A stretch of 64,000 nucleotides of DNA, taken from NCBI RefSeq assembly GCF_013408095.1, contig NZ_JACBZF010000007.1, positions 62,001 through 126,000 of the forward strand, read 5' to 3'. Below, piece by piece: positions 10,141 to 18,538 of this stretch; position 1 is the first letter of the stretch; each line of letters opens with the position of its first letter. A program made the translations under genes and the position numbers. Source of the DNA: Novosphingobium marinum (lineage in GTDB: Bacteria > Pseudomonadota > Alphaproteobacteria > Sphingomonadales > Sphingomonadaceae). The notes under the pieces are model-generated. The model did not search any database, was not told the DNA's origin, and saw nothing but the letters and a program-made list of their open reading frames with translations.

Positions 10141-10569
10141 TCACGCAGTCGCCATCGACACGGTGAAGACGTTGCGGTTTTCGATGCGCTCGTAGGCCGC
10201 GCCTTGCGAAAGCTTGCGTATCAGCCCGATGCCGAGACCGCCGGGTTGCGCTTCGTCGAGACTGGAATAGGGCTTCGGTGCCGAGGCGGAGAGGGGATCG
10301 AATGCCGGCCCGTCGTCGGCGAGCGTGATCCTCAGCGATTGCGGTCCGGATTCGACGGCGAGGGTCAGCGCGGTCGCGCCGATGGAATGGCGCACGACGT
10401 TGCTGATCATTTCCTCCAGCACGACCTCGATGCGGTTCAATGCGCCTTCGGACGGCATGCGATCGCCCAGCCAGTCGTGCAGGGACAGCCGCGCCCGTTC
10501 GAGCGAGTCCATCGTGCACGGCAGGTGCAGGACGAGTTCGTTGCCGCGCTCGTTTCCGGCGGGCGGCAC
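10141..10569 (-). CDS. RsbW-like anti-sigma/switch kinase (HATPase)
   Basis: A 142-residue stand-alone GHKL ATPase like RsbW/SpoIIAB, expected to bind and phosphorylate a STAS antagonist and to sequester a partner protein. The ATP-binding boxes are seen as EEMISNVVRH (N box, about residue 52), LADDGPAFDP (G1) and GGLGIGLIRKL (G2). It is the last gene of a three-gene operon after a STAS protein (7-base gap) and an FHA-SpoIIE phosphatase, which supply the target and the counteracting phosphatase. The downstream partner, whether a sigma factor or an output enzyme, is not obvious in this window; the EcfG sigma factor uses the unrelated PhyR/NepR mechanism. Confidence 0.88.
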   Translation of the reverse strand: MPPAGNERGNELVLHLPCTMDSLERARLSLHDWLGDRMPSEGALNRIEVVLEEMISNVVRHSIGATALTLAVESGPQSLRITLADDGPAFDPLSASAPKPYSSLDEAQPGGLGIGLIRKLSQGAAYERIENRNVFTVSMATA

Positions 10570-10576
10570 GACACCG

Positions 10577-10921
10577 CTACCCCTTGACGGCTGCGACCGC
10601 CTCGGCCTCGCTGCCGACGACGGGGATGATCTCGGACAGCGCGGTCGTCTCGATCACTTCCATGACCGGCGGCGTCGCGCCGTAGAGCGCCATTTTCGCG
10701 CCCCGCCGGTCGAGCGTGCGGCAGGTCGTCAGGAGCATGCGGATGCCGAGCGACGCGATGAACGTCACCTTGGTGAGGTCGACGATTGTCGGCATCGCCT
10801 TGGGAGCTATGCCCGCCGTGAACTGCATTTCCATGTTGTTGACGTTCATCGTGTCGAGCCGACCCTCTAGCTCGGCCTTCACGACGCCGCCTTCTTCGCT
10901 GATAACTGCGCTCACGCTCAC
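10577..10921 (-). CDS. STAS-domain anti-sigma factor antagonist (RsbV-like)
   Basis: A 114-residue single STAS domain. The phosphorylation site region FIASLGIRMLL, with the conserved Ser of the SLG motif near residue 58, and the preceding VDLTKVTF strand are typical of RsbV/SpoIIAA proteins, which are phosphorylated by an RsbW-type kinase and dephosphorylated by a PP2C phosphatase. Both partner genes are immediate neighbours in the same operon: kinase 7 bases downstream and phosphatase 23 bases upstream. No unusual residues were noticed. Confidence 0.9.
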   Translation of the reverse strand: MSVSAVISEEGGVVKAELEGRLDTMNVNNMEMQFTAGIAPKAMPTIVDLTKVTFIASLGIRMLLTTCRTLDRRGAKMALYGATPPVMEVIETTALSEIIPVVGSEAEAVAAVKG

Positions 10922-10944
10922 CCCCCTTTTACTCGCTGGCGAAT

Positions 10945-12060
10945 TCAGTCGAACGTCAGGACAACGAGCGAAAAATCATCGTCCAGCGTCTCCGGCCGCG
11001 CCCTGTGGCGGACGGCGTCGTAGATTCTGACCGCTTCGTTCACCCCGTCAATAGGCGGCTCGAGCATCAGCTTCACGAAATCCTTGAGGTTCCACTGGTG
11101 GTCGTCGGTATCGACGATTTCGTACACCCCGTCGCTGAACATGTAGATCGACGCGCCTTCGGGCACATGCATCGATGCTTCCCTGAAGGTCATTTCCGGC
11201 ATCGCACCGATGATGACGTTACGCGTACGCATGGGGATCGCGGCAGAGCGGCTCGGCGGCACGAGGTAGGTCGGGTGATGGCCGCCGCTGGCATAGTCAA
11301 GCCGGCGCGCCTCGGTATCGTACACTCCGTACCAGGCAGTGAAGTAGAGACCGGCGTGCTCGTCCATCTGGTACATGTTGTTGAGTGCGGCCAGGACTTC
11401 GCCGGGTCTGCGCATGTCGGCGCCGGGCAGCGCCTTCTGCCGCAGGTTGTTCATTATCGAAACGGCGTGCATGGCAGCGCTCGCCCCGTGACCGGCGACG
11501 TCGATGAGATATCCGACGTATGTCGTGTCCGAAAGCTGGCCGTAGCCGAAGGCATCACCGCCCAGCTTGGCCGAAGGTTCGTAGACCCAGTCGGCGCGGA
11601 TCGGCGCTTCCCGCGACGGCGGCGGGAGGAGCGACCGGACATAGGCTGTCGCCCGCTGAAGCTCGCGGCTGAAGTCGTCGTTCTTCTCGATCTCGGCGGG
11701 TGTGCGCCAGGCGTGCTTGAGCTTGTGGCTGCCGATGGCGAGCATCGAACCGACCGGGAGCATGACGGACCCTTCGACGCGCTTCCCGTCGATGAACGTG
11801 CCGTTGGTCGAACCGAGGTCGGTCACGACGACGGCGCCGTCCTTCATCTGGACGCGACAGTGGGAGCGCGAGACCTGGACGTCCGATATGACGATGTCGG
11901 CTGGCGGGACACGGCCGATCTCGAGGCCGACCGCACTGATCGCGTAGCGTTCCTCGACGTCGAGGCCGGTCGTCATTTCAAGGCAGTGGATGCGGTCCTG
12001 GCCGATCAGGTCCGAAACGTTCGAGCCGAGAATGATCTGCGTCTGATCGGAATCCGCCAT
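10945..12060 (-). CDS. FHA-domain SpoIIE/PP2C-type serine phosphatase (RsbU-like)
   Basis: A 371-residue protein with an N-terminal forkhead-associated phosphothreonine-binding domain (LEIGRVPPADIVISD, SRSHCRV, DLGSTNGTFIDG, about residues 45-110) and a C-terminal PP2C domain of the SpoIIE type (GGDAFGYG, DVAGHGASAAM, FSDGVYE, DDDFSLVV holding the metal-binding Asp residues). It should dephosphorylate the adjacent STAS protein, with the FHA domain coupling activity to an upstream Ser/Thr kinase or phosphoprotein. First gene of the operon; ATG 12060 follows a GGGGCGG stretch. No membrane segment, so the input is cytoplasmic. A fusion of FHA to the phosphatase is less common than PAS, GAF or receiver inputs. 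Confidence 0.9.
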   Translation of the reverse strand: MADSDQTQIILGSNVSDLIGQDRIHCLEMTTGLDVEERYAISAVGLEIGRVPPADIVISDVQVSRSHCRVQMKDGAVVVTDLGSTNGTFIDGKRVEGSVMLPVGSMLAIGSHKLKHAWRTPAEIEKNDDFSRELQRATAYVRSLLPPPSREAPIRADWVYEPSAKLGGDAFGYGQLSDTTYVGYLIDVAGHGASAAMHAVSIMNNLRQKALPGADMRRPGEVLAALNNMYQMDEHAGLYFTAWYGVYDTEARRLDYASGGHHPTYLVPPSRSAAIPMRTRNVIIGAMPEMTFREASMHVPEGASIYMFSDGVYEIVDTDDHQWNLKDFVKLMLEPPIDGVNEAVRIYDAVRHRARPETLDDDFSLVVLTFD

Positions 12061-12410
12061 GTTTCCGCCCCTGCTTCGCGGGCGCGACCGTGGTGTGAAG
12101 GGCACCCGACATTGCCGTGACTATCGCGTCTTGCCGTCGTCTTGACAAGGTCGGCGTCCACAGGGGGAAACGATCCTGCTTGCCATTTGGCCGGTCGGCC
12201 CCTACATGCCCGCCAAGACTGGCATCGGCGCACGTTCGCCCGATGCATGACCGGCAGCGTGAGGCCTCGCCCGATGGGCGCGAAGGGCTCGCCGGAAAGT
12301 CAGTCGCAAGATTTGTCGAGTGGCTGCCTTATTCACGCGAGGGTTGCGACGGTTCCAACCCCGCTGCACGCCCTTTTCGGGCGCGCATGCCTGTTTTTCG
12401 AAAGTATTTC
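12061..12410. other. Non-coding gap between partner-switch operon and helicase gene
   Basis: About 350 bases lie between two divergent genes, so the region should hold both promoters and the helicase 5 leader. A TTGACA hexamer is at 12142-12147 on the + strand, but I see no good -10 at 17 bases. Just before the helicase, CGCCC-TTTT-CGGGCG forms a small hairpin (about 12369-12384) followed by a short T-run, which could modulate the leader. I found no EcfG or LexA motif and no tRNA. Confidence 0.35.
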
Positions 12411-13868
12411 ATGACCAAGTTTTCCGAGCTCGGCCTGTCCGAGCCCGTTCTTCGCGCGCTCGGCTCGAAGGGCTATTCCGATCCCACTCCCATCCAGCTC
12501 CAGGCGATCCCCGCGCTGTTGCAGGGGCGCGACCTTCTGGGCATCGCGCAGACCGGCACCGGCAAGACCGCCGCGTTCAGCCTGCCTTCGCTGCATCGCC
12601 TTGCCGCCGATCCCAAGGCGCGGTCCAACGCCGCCTGTCGCATGCTGGTGCTTTCGCCCACGCGCGAACTCGCGGCGCAGATCGCCGACAACATGCGCGG
12701 CTATGCCAAGTACCTCTCGCTGTCGGTGCAGTGCATCTTCGGCGGCGTGCCGGCGGGCAAGCATGCCCGTGCGCTGGCCAAGGGCTGCGACATCCTCGTC
12801 GCGACGCCGGGCCGGCTGCTCGACCTGATCGACCAGCGCGCGCTGACGCTGCGCAACGTCGAGATCTTCGTGCTCGACGAGGCCGACCAGATGATGGACC
12901 TCGGCTTCATCCGCCCGCTCAAGCGGATCGCGGCGCTGCTGCCCGAAAAGCGTCAGAGCCTGTTCTTCTCGGCAACGATGCCAAAGGCGATCGAGGACCT
13001 CGGCAAGCAGTTCATCCGCAACCCGGTCAAGGTCGAGGTGACGCCGCAGGCCGCGACGGCCGAGCGCGTCGACCAGTACGCGACGTTCATCGACCAGCGC
13101 GAGAAGCAGGCCCTCCTGACCATCCGCCTGCGCGACGGACTGCGCGACAAGTCGATCGACCGCGCGCTCGTCTTCACCCGGACGAAGCACGGTGCCGACC
13201 GCGTCGTGCGGCACCTCGCCCGCGCCAATGTGCGCGCGGTCGCGATTCACGGCAACAAGAGCCAGGCGCAGCGCACCGCCGCGCTCAAGGGTTTCCGCGA
13301 CGGTTCGACCCCGGTCCTCGTCGCCACCGACATCGCGGCGCGCGGCATCGACGTCGCTGGCGTGAGCCACGTGTTCAATTTCGAGCTTCCCAACGTGCCC
13401 GAACAGTACGTCCACCGCATCGGCCGCACCGCGCGCGCCGGCGCGAGCGGCGAGGCCTACAGCTTCGTCGCGCCCGACGAACGGACCTACCTGCGCGACA
13501 TCGAGCGCCTGACCGGCATCAAGCTCGCCAAGGTCGGGCTGCCCGAGGGCTTCGTGGAAGAGGCGGCCAAGCTTCCGGCGGCTCAGAAGCAGGAGCGCGA
13601 AGCGCCCGCATCGCGCGAACGCCGCGACGATCGCGGCGAGCGCCGTGGCGGAGATCGCCGGGGCGAGGGCCAGGCGCGACGCGGCCGCAACCGCAAGGGT
13701 CCGCCCAAGCGCGTCGACGGCTCGCATCTGTTCGCGCCTTCGGGTAGCGGCGGTGCGAACGCCGGGGAACGCAAGCGCGACGGCGAAAAGCCGCGTGGCG
13801 GCAAGGACGGCCAGCGTCGCCGCAGGAACCCGGCAAACCGCCGCGACCAGCGCGTCCAGACCGTCTAG
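12411..13868 (+). CDS. DEAD-box ATP-dependent RNA helicase (RhlE-like)
   Basis: RNA helicase of 485 residues involved in ribosome assembly or mRNA turnover. Motifs in order: Q motif (GYSDPTPIQLQAIP), I (AQTGTGKTAA), Ia (PTRELAAQ), Ib (TPGRLLD), II (VLDEADQMMD), III (SATMP), IV-V (VLVATDIAARGIDV) and VI (YVHRIGRTARAG). After residue 400 an Arg/Gly-rich basic tail follows, as in RhlE proteins, likely for RNA binding. ATG 12411 fits the family start; ATG 12387 in frame would add eight residues. A rho-independent terminator follows the stop codon. Confidence 0.92.
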   Translation: MTKFSELGLSEPVLRALGSKGYSDPTPIQLQAIPALLQGRDLLGIAQTGTGKTAAFSLPSLHRLAADPKARSNAACRMLVLSPTRELAAQIADNMRGYAKYLSLSVQCIFGGVPAGKHARALAKGCDILVATPGRLLDLIDQRALTLRNVEIFVLDEADQMMDLGFIRPLKRIAALLPEKRQSLFFSATMPKAIEDLGKQFIRNPVKVEVTPQAATAERVDQYATFIDQREKQALLTIRLRDGLRDKSIDRALVFTRTKHGADRVVRHLARANVRAVAIHGNKSQAQRTAALKGFRDGSTPVLVATDIAARGIDVAGVSHVFNFELPNVPEQYVHRIGRTARAGASGEAYSFVAPDERTYLRDIERLTGIKLAKVGLPEGFVEEAAKLPAAQKQEREAPASRERRDDRGERRGGDRRGEGQARRGRNRKGPPKRVDGSHLFAPSGSGGANAGERKRDGEKPRGGKDGQRRRRNPANRRDQRVQTV

Positions 13869-13878
13869 GACCGGAAGT

Positions 13879-13903
13879 GGCCGGACAGGCGTCCGGCCCT
13901 TTT
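13879..13903 (+). terminator. Rho-independent terminator of the DEAD-box gene
   Basis: GGCCGGAC-AGGC-GTCCGGCC forms a perfect 8-bp stem with a 4-base loop and is followed by CTTTT. It starts 11 bases after the helicase stop codon and directly precedes the convergent asparagine synthase stop. Confidence 0.8.
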
Positions 13904-13907
13904 CCCG

Positions 13908-15848
13908 TCAAATAAGTTCGTCCATCGCGTGGAGCGCGATGGCATGATTGAGGATGATGTCCTTGCGCGTGTTCTGCGCGTGGTCGTCGGACTTGCGGTA
14001 TTCCTCGATCGAGGCATTCAGCTTCGCCTCGTCGAAGATGCCGTGGCGCGCGATCTGCTCGCTGTTCAGCCACTTTCCTATCAGCTTGTCGATCTCTGCG
14101 GCCTTTGCCTTGTCGGTGTGGGCGGGCGGCGCCATGAAGGCGAACTTCTCGCGCTTGTAGAGCACTTCGGGAAGGACATGCTTCATCGCCTCGCGAACGA
14201 CCCACTTCTCGATGCCGTCGCGCACGCGCACGTGCGGCGGAATGCGCAGCGCCAGTTCGGCGACGTGGTGATCGAGGAAGGCGGGACGGCTCTCGAGGCT
14301 GTTCGCCATGTCGACGCGGTCGCCGCCCCAGTTGAGGATCTGGCCTTCGAGCATCGTCTTGATCCACGAATACTGCACCTTGTCGAGCACGTGCCGTCCG
14401 TCGAGCATCGACTTGTCGAGGCTGTAGGCGATCGCCGCGACCGGATCGTAATCGCCAAGCTTCTCCTTGAACTCGTCCGAAAGCAGCGGCTTCACCCGTT
14501 CGAGCACCAGCATCCAGGGCTGGATCCAGCTCGGCGTGAAGCCCATCACCTCCTCGAACGCGGGATGGCTGATCTGGCGCTCGGCCAGGACCGATCCCGA
14601 GAAGATCGCGTTGCGCTTCTTCATGTCCTCGCCCGCCGCGGATTCCGCGTAGGCGGGATCGTGGAGGAAGTAGTCGGCCTTAAACTGCGCATAGCCGCCG
14701 AACAACTCGTCGGAACCTTCGCCCGTGATGACCACCTTGTAGCCGTTCTCGGTGACGTGCTTCGACATCAGCATCTTGGCCACGCCGAGCGTGTTGTAGA
14801 ATGTCCGCTCCGAGTAATAGACCGCATCCTCGAAGTTCTTGCCGTAGAGGTCGGTCGCCTTGATCCGCAGGATGTCCTGGTCGGCGCCCGCCTTTTCCGC
14901 CATCTCGGTGGCGATCGAGGCCTCGTCGTAGCGGTCGTCGTCGAAGCTGATGGTGAAGGCCTTGACCGGCGATTGCTGGATCGCCGCCGCCATGCCCAGG
15001 ATCGAGCAGGAATCGATGCCGCCCGACAGGTAGCAGGCAACGGGCACGTCGGCCTCGAGGCGGAAGGCGATCGATTCGACCAGCGCCTCGCGCACGCGCT
15101 CGATGTGCTCTTCGTCGGGCAGGTCGTCGTGCTCGCCGTCGAGCGGGAATTCGGCGTCCCAGTAGCGCTTTTCCTCGACCTCGAAGTCGTCGCCCTTGCG
15201 CGTCACGATCAGCATGTGGCCGGGCCGGATCGCGTGGATGTCCTTCCACAGGGTCATGCCGGGCACCATGACCTGCATCATCTGGTGAAGCTGCGCCCTG
15301 GGGCACATCTCGCGCGGCAGGTCGGGGTGCGCGAGCATCGCCTTTATCTCGGAGCCCCAGAAGAAGCCTGCCCCCGACTTGTGGTAGAACAGCGGGCGGA
15401 TGCCGAAACGGTCGCGCACCATGATGAGCTGCTGCTTTTCGGGATCGAAGATCGTGAAGGCGAACTCGCCGCGCAGGTGCTTCACGAAATCGAGGCCGTG
15501 CTTGCGGTAGAGCTTCAGCGCGATCTCGCTGTCTGACCTGGTGGTGAAGTCGAACCCGCCGGTGCGCAGCAGGCCGCGCAGGCGCTTGTAGTCGTAGAAC
15601 TCGCCGTTGGCGGTCAGGACTAGGCCCCCGGTGCCGTCGCTCTCGACGCCATGGATCGGCTGATCGCCGGAATTCAGGCCGATGATCGACAGCCGGGTGT
15701 GGATCATCGCGAGCTTCTCGTCCGCGTCGAAATGGAAGCCGCGACCGTCGGGCCCGCGATGATAGAGCGCATCGGCCATTTTCATCGCGTGCGCTTCGGT
15801 CTGTTCGGAATAGCGGGTGGGGCTCCACAGCCCGGCGATGCCACACAT
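13908..15848 (-). CDS. asnB: Asparagine synthase (glutamine-hydrolysing) family
   Basis: A 646-residue amidotransferase. The N-terminal class II glutaminase begins MCGIAGLW, so Cys2 becomes the nucleophile after Met removal; HTRLSIIGL and NGEFYDY are the usual glutamine-site segments. The synthetase half has the PP-loop CYLSGGIDSCSI near residue 270 and GEGSDELFGGY for ATP/pyrophosphate handling. The canonical reaction is aspartate + glutamine + ATP to asparagine, but paralogues amidate other carboxylates. It closes an operon whose upstream gene, 58 bases away, is a carbamoyltransferase lacking the usual aspartate-binding residues, so a role in modifying another compound should be considered. 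The start is fixed by MCGIAG. Confidence 0.88.
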   Translation of the reverse strand: MCGIAGLWSPTRYSEQTEAHAMKMADALYHRGPDGRGFHFDADEKLAMIHTRLSIIGLNSGDQPIHGVESDGTGGLVLTANGEFYDYKRLRGLLRTGGFDFTTRSDSEIALKLYRKHGLDFVKHLRGEFAFTIFDPEKQQLIMVRDRFGIRPLFYHKSGAGFFWGSEIKAMLAHPDLPREMCPRAQLHQMMQVMVPGMTLWKDIHAIRPGHMLIVTRKGDDFEVEEKRYWDAEFPLDGEHDDLPDEEHIERVREALVESIAFRLEADVPVACYLSGGIDSCSILGMAAAIQQSPVKAFTISFDDDRYDEASIATEMAEKAGADQDILRIKATDLYGKNFEDAVYYSERTFYNTLGVAKMLMSKHVTENGYKVVITGEGSDELFGGYAQFKADYFLHDPAYAESAAGEDMKKRNAIFSGSVLAERQISHPAFEEVMGFTPSWIQPWMLVLERVKPLLSDEFKEKLGDYDPVAAIAYSLDKSMLDGRHVLDKVQYSWIKTMLEGQILNWGGDRVDMANSLESRPAFLDHHVAELALRIPPHVRVRDGIEKWVVREAMKHVLPEVLYKREKFAFMAPPAHTDKAKAAEIDKLIGKWLNSEQIARHGIFDEAKLNASIEEYRKSDDHAQNTRKDIILNHAIALHAMDELI

Positions 15849-15906
15849 CGTTCGTCGGTCCTTCCGGTGTCTTGTCTTCGGCCCGGCAACGCGGACCGCA
15901 GGGATA

Positions 15907-16998
15907 TCAGGCCAGGTATTCGGCAGGTACGAGGTCGCGAAGACGCCCGAAGACGGCAAGCAGCAGCGCCTGCCTTATCCAGACGGCGCCGTCGGCCTGG
16001 TTGAAGTAGAGATTGTGTTCGGTCTCATCGAGATCAACCGAAAGTTCCTCGCCGCGCGCCAGCGGATGGAGGATGACGGTGTCGTCCTTCAGCTTGCTTT
16101 CGGCATTGAGCGAGAACGCATCGCCGAAGAACCGGTACCCGTCGCCTAGGAACGCGATCGCGTTCATGTAGATCACGTCGAGGTATTCGAGGCTTTGCTG
16201 CAGGTTCTGCGAGAAATCGATGCTGATCGGGCTCGACTTGACGAGTTCGCGGATATCGTCGCCCAGCGGGTCCGCCATCTCGGAAAAGATGGTGATGTGA
16301 TTGATGTTCTTGTGGAAGAGCAGGGCGAGCATGAGGAAGCTCTTTACCGTACGCATGTTGCCCGGCGTGCCGATGATGCCGATGTTGAGGCGGAATTTCT
16401 CGTCCAGCTCTCCGAAGGCGATTTCGGGCCGCCACTTGAGCAGCGCATACCAGTCGGCCAGCGCCTGCGTCGGGTGTTCGTCCGACCCGTTGCCGCCGTT
16501 TATCAGCGGGATGCGAAGGTACTCGCAAAGTTCCTGGATCGCCGACTGCTCGGTGTGGCGCACCGCGACGATGTCGGCGTAGGAGTTGAACATCTGCCCG
16601 ATGTCGCGCAGCGATTCCCCCTTGGCGACGCCGGTGGTCTTGGCATCGGCGACGCTGATCGTCTTTCCGCCCAGGTGGAGCATCGCACTTTCGAACGAAA
16701 GCCGGGTGCGCGTCGAGGGTTCGAAGAACGCGGCGGCCATAATGCGGTCGTTGAGCGCATGGCCGACAGGGAAGCGCTTGAGCTGCATGAGCGCGGCGAG
16801 CTTGACCAGCTCGCACATCATCTCCTTGTCGAACAGCGCGGCGGTCAGCACCGACTGGTTGTGCAGCTTGTCGAGCACGTCGAGCTGCAGGCCCGGCGAT
16901 GCATCGAGCACGCCTTGCGGATCGGGGCAGTTGCCGACCTTGCCTGCCTTGCGGGCGGGATCGGCTTCGTGGGAAACCTGGGAGGCTGGCTGGGTCAC
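15907..16998 (-). CDS. Atypical aspartate/ornithine carbamoyltransferase-family enzyme
   Basis: A 363-residue enzyme of the ATCase/OTCase family. The carbamoyl-phosphate site is intact (FFEPSTRTRLSFESA near residue 90; DEHPTQALADWY; NMRTVKSF; ILHPLARGEE, where ATCase has HPLPR). The segment where E. coli PyrB has TRVQKER (Arg229 and Gln231 bind aspartate) here reads NAIAFLG after DVIYM, so those aspartate ligands are absent and a different amino acceptor is likely. An N-terminal extension of about 40 residues precedes the fold. Start GTG 16998 is supported by AAAGGAG eight bases upstream. It overlaps the 40-residue ORF by four bases, in an operon with a sodium symporter and asparagine synthase rather than pyrimidine genes. 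Confidence 0.85.
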   Translation of the reverse strand: MTQPASQVSHEADPARKAGKVGNCPDPQGVLDASPGLQLDVLDKLHNQSVLTAALFDKEMMCELVKLAALMQLKRFPVGHALNDRIMAAAFFEPSTRTRLSFESAMLHLGGKTISVADAKTTGVAKGESLRDIGQMFNSYADIVAVRHTEQSAIQELCEYLRIPLINGGNGSDEHPTQALADWYALLKWRPEIAFGELDEKFRLNIGIIGTPGNMRTVKSFLMLALLFHKNINHITIFSEMADPLGDDIRELVKSSPISIDFSQNLQQSLEYLDVIYMNAIAFLGDGYRFFGDAFSLNAESKLKDDTVILHPLARGEELSVDLDETEHNLYFNQADGAVWIRQALLLAVFGRLRDLVPAEYLA

Positions 16999-17117
16999 CA
17001 GATATCTCCTTTCGTCATGTCTCGAATGAGCAGCGCGGCAAGGGCCAGCGCGGCCAGCGCGCACCAGATGAGCGCGCCGTAGATTATGAAGCTGAGGAAA
17101 CCGGCGGAAAAGATCAT
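16995..17117 (-). CDS. 40-residue single-helix membrane peptide between symporter and carbamoyltransferase
   Basis: A tiny ORF starting at ATG 17117 and ending at TGA 16995. The product has one long hydrophobic helix (about residues 5-31, FLSFIIYGALIW and ALAALALAALL) followed by a short polar end RDMTKGDIW. Its start overlaps the symporter stop (ATGA) and its stop overlaps the carbamoyltransferase GTG start, so translation of all three is probably coupled. The start lacks a strong Shine-Dalgarno sequence apart from coupling. By analogy with other small membrane proteins beside SSS symporters, it may be a symporter accessory subunit; this is inference. Confidence 0.65.
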   Translation of the reverse strand: MIFSAGFLSFIIYGALIWCALAALALAALLIRDMTKGDIW

Positions 17118-18538
17118 GTTGCGTCTCCCAGCCGGGCCCAGTCGTAGCGCGATTTCGAAAACCAGGCGCAGGCGAGCACCCACGCCATCGAAACCGCCGT
17201 CGCGATCAGGGTAGCAACGTACCAGCCGATCGCGAAATAGCACACGAGGCCGATCCCCGCGCCAAGCAGCATCCCGCCGACGGCTCCGGTCGTGTTCGCC
17301 GAGCGCCAGTAGAGGCCGGTCACGATCGGCCAGATCATCGAACCGACGAGCGGGCCGGCGAAGAACAGCACCGTCGCCAGCGTGCCGACACGCGGCACGC
17401 AGACCGCCCAGGTGAAGATGCCGAGCGCCAGCGTCACCCACTGCGCGACCTGCTTGAGGCGTTCGGGCGCGGCATCGTTGTGGAACAGGCGGCGATAGAC
17501 ATCCTCGGTGAGGAGGTCGGATGTCGCCGCGAGCAGGCTGTCGATGCTCGAGGCGAGCGAGCAGAACACGATGATGAAGATCGCGATCGCGCCCGCCATT
17601 CCGAGGACGTCTGCGACGACCAGCGGCCCGACCATGTCGGCGGCGGGAACCGGCACGTCCAGCGCGCCCGAGGCAAGCGCGATGAAGCCGGCGGCGACCG
17701 GGATCGGGAACCAGATCAGCCCGCCGTAGGCAAAGGCCTTGCCGCCAAGTCCCTTGCGGAATGCGAAGGCGCGGCTCCACCAGACGTTATTGTGGAAGAC
17801 CTCGCCGAGGCCGAAGAGGAGGTTGTTGAATATCGCCATGATTGCCGCAGGGAACAGAACGTCGAGAAGCGCGGGTCGTTCCTCTACTAGGTTGGCGTGT
17901 ATCTGCTCGACGGGCACGTGGCTGAGTACCGAAAAGCCGACGATCACGATCCCGACGATGATGATCAGGCTCTGGATGAAATCGGTCCCGATCACCGCCG
18001 CAAGCCCGCCGCGCATGGTGTAGATGACGCACACCGCAAGGATCACTGTCATGCCCCAGACGTAGGGGATGCCCGAAAGCGCGTTGAGCAGGATGCCGCC
18101 TGCCATCGCCATGCTGACCAGCCACGTAAGCGAGTAGAACAGCGTGAAGACGAGGAATATTCCCCACGCGACGCGGCCGTACCGCAGGCGGAAGAAGTCG
18201 CCGCTGGTGTATCCCTCGGGCATTAGGCGGCGGATGCGGCCCGCCATCGGCGCGAACAGGAACAGCCCGAAGCTGGCGGTCGCGTAGGCGAGCATGCCCC
18301 ACACGCCCAGCTGCAGCGCGAACTGCGGCGCGAGCATCGTGGTGTTCGAGGTTATCCAGGTCGCCGCCGCCGTTGCCGAACCGAGCGCCAGGCCGACGTT
18401 GCGGCCGGCCAGCGCATGGTCCTCGAAATTGCGGTTGCGCCGGCCCCAGTAGATGCCGAGGCCGACCCACAGCACGCTGAACAGCGCGAGCAGGATCCAG
18501 CCCAGCGAGGGCGGCAGGATGGCGGCGCTCTCACTCAT
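17114..18538 (-). CDS. Sodium:solute symporter (SSS family)
   Basis: Inner-membrane Na+-coupled symporter of 474 residues with about 13 transmembrane helices. Family features include the NRNFEDHALAGRNVGLALG segment after helix 1, ATWITSNTTMLAP in helix 2-3, PEGYTSGDFFRLRYG and FCSLASSIDSLLAATSDLL, the last being the conserved helix 8 region that contributes to the sodium site. The substrate is unknown. Its start overlaps the end of the FN3 gene by eight bases and its stop overlaps the start of the 40-residue ORF, so all belong to one operon with the carbamoyltransferase and asparagine synthase. That context suggests uptake of the amino compound or acid on which those enzymes act. Confidence 0.9.
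   Translation of the reverse strand: MSESAAILPPSLGWILLALFSVLWVGLGIYWGRRNRNFEDHALAGRNVGLALGSATAAATWITSNTTMLAPQFALQLGVWGMLAYATASFGLFLFAPMAGRIRRLMPEGYTSGDFFRLRYGRVAWGIFLVFTLFYSLTWLVSMAMAGGILLNALSGIPYVWGMTVILAVCVIYTMRGGLAAVIGTDFIQSLIIIVGIVIVGFSVLSHVPVEQIHANLVEERPALLDVLFPAAIMAIFNNLLFGLGEVFHNNVWWSRAFAFRKGLGGKAFAYGGLIWFPIPVAAGFIALASGALDVPVPAADMVGPLVVADVLGMAGAIAIFIIVFCSLASSIDSLLAATSDLLTEDVYRRLFHNDAAPERLKQVAQWVTLALGIFTWAVCVPRVGTLATVLFFAGPLVGSMIWPIVTGLYWRSANTTGAVGGMLLGAGIGLVCYFAIGWYVATLIATAVSMAWVLACAWFSKSRYDWARLGDAT

Noticed and set aside
12340..12375. GGTTCCAACCCCG stretch as a tRNA T-arm
   Set aside because: Position 57 is C instead of purine, the T stem does not pair, and no D-arm or acceptor stem can be drawn.
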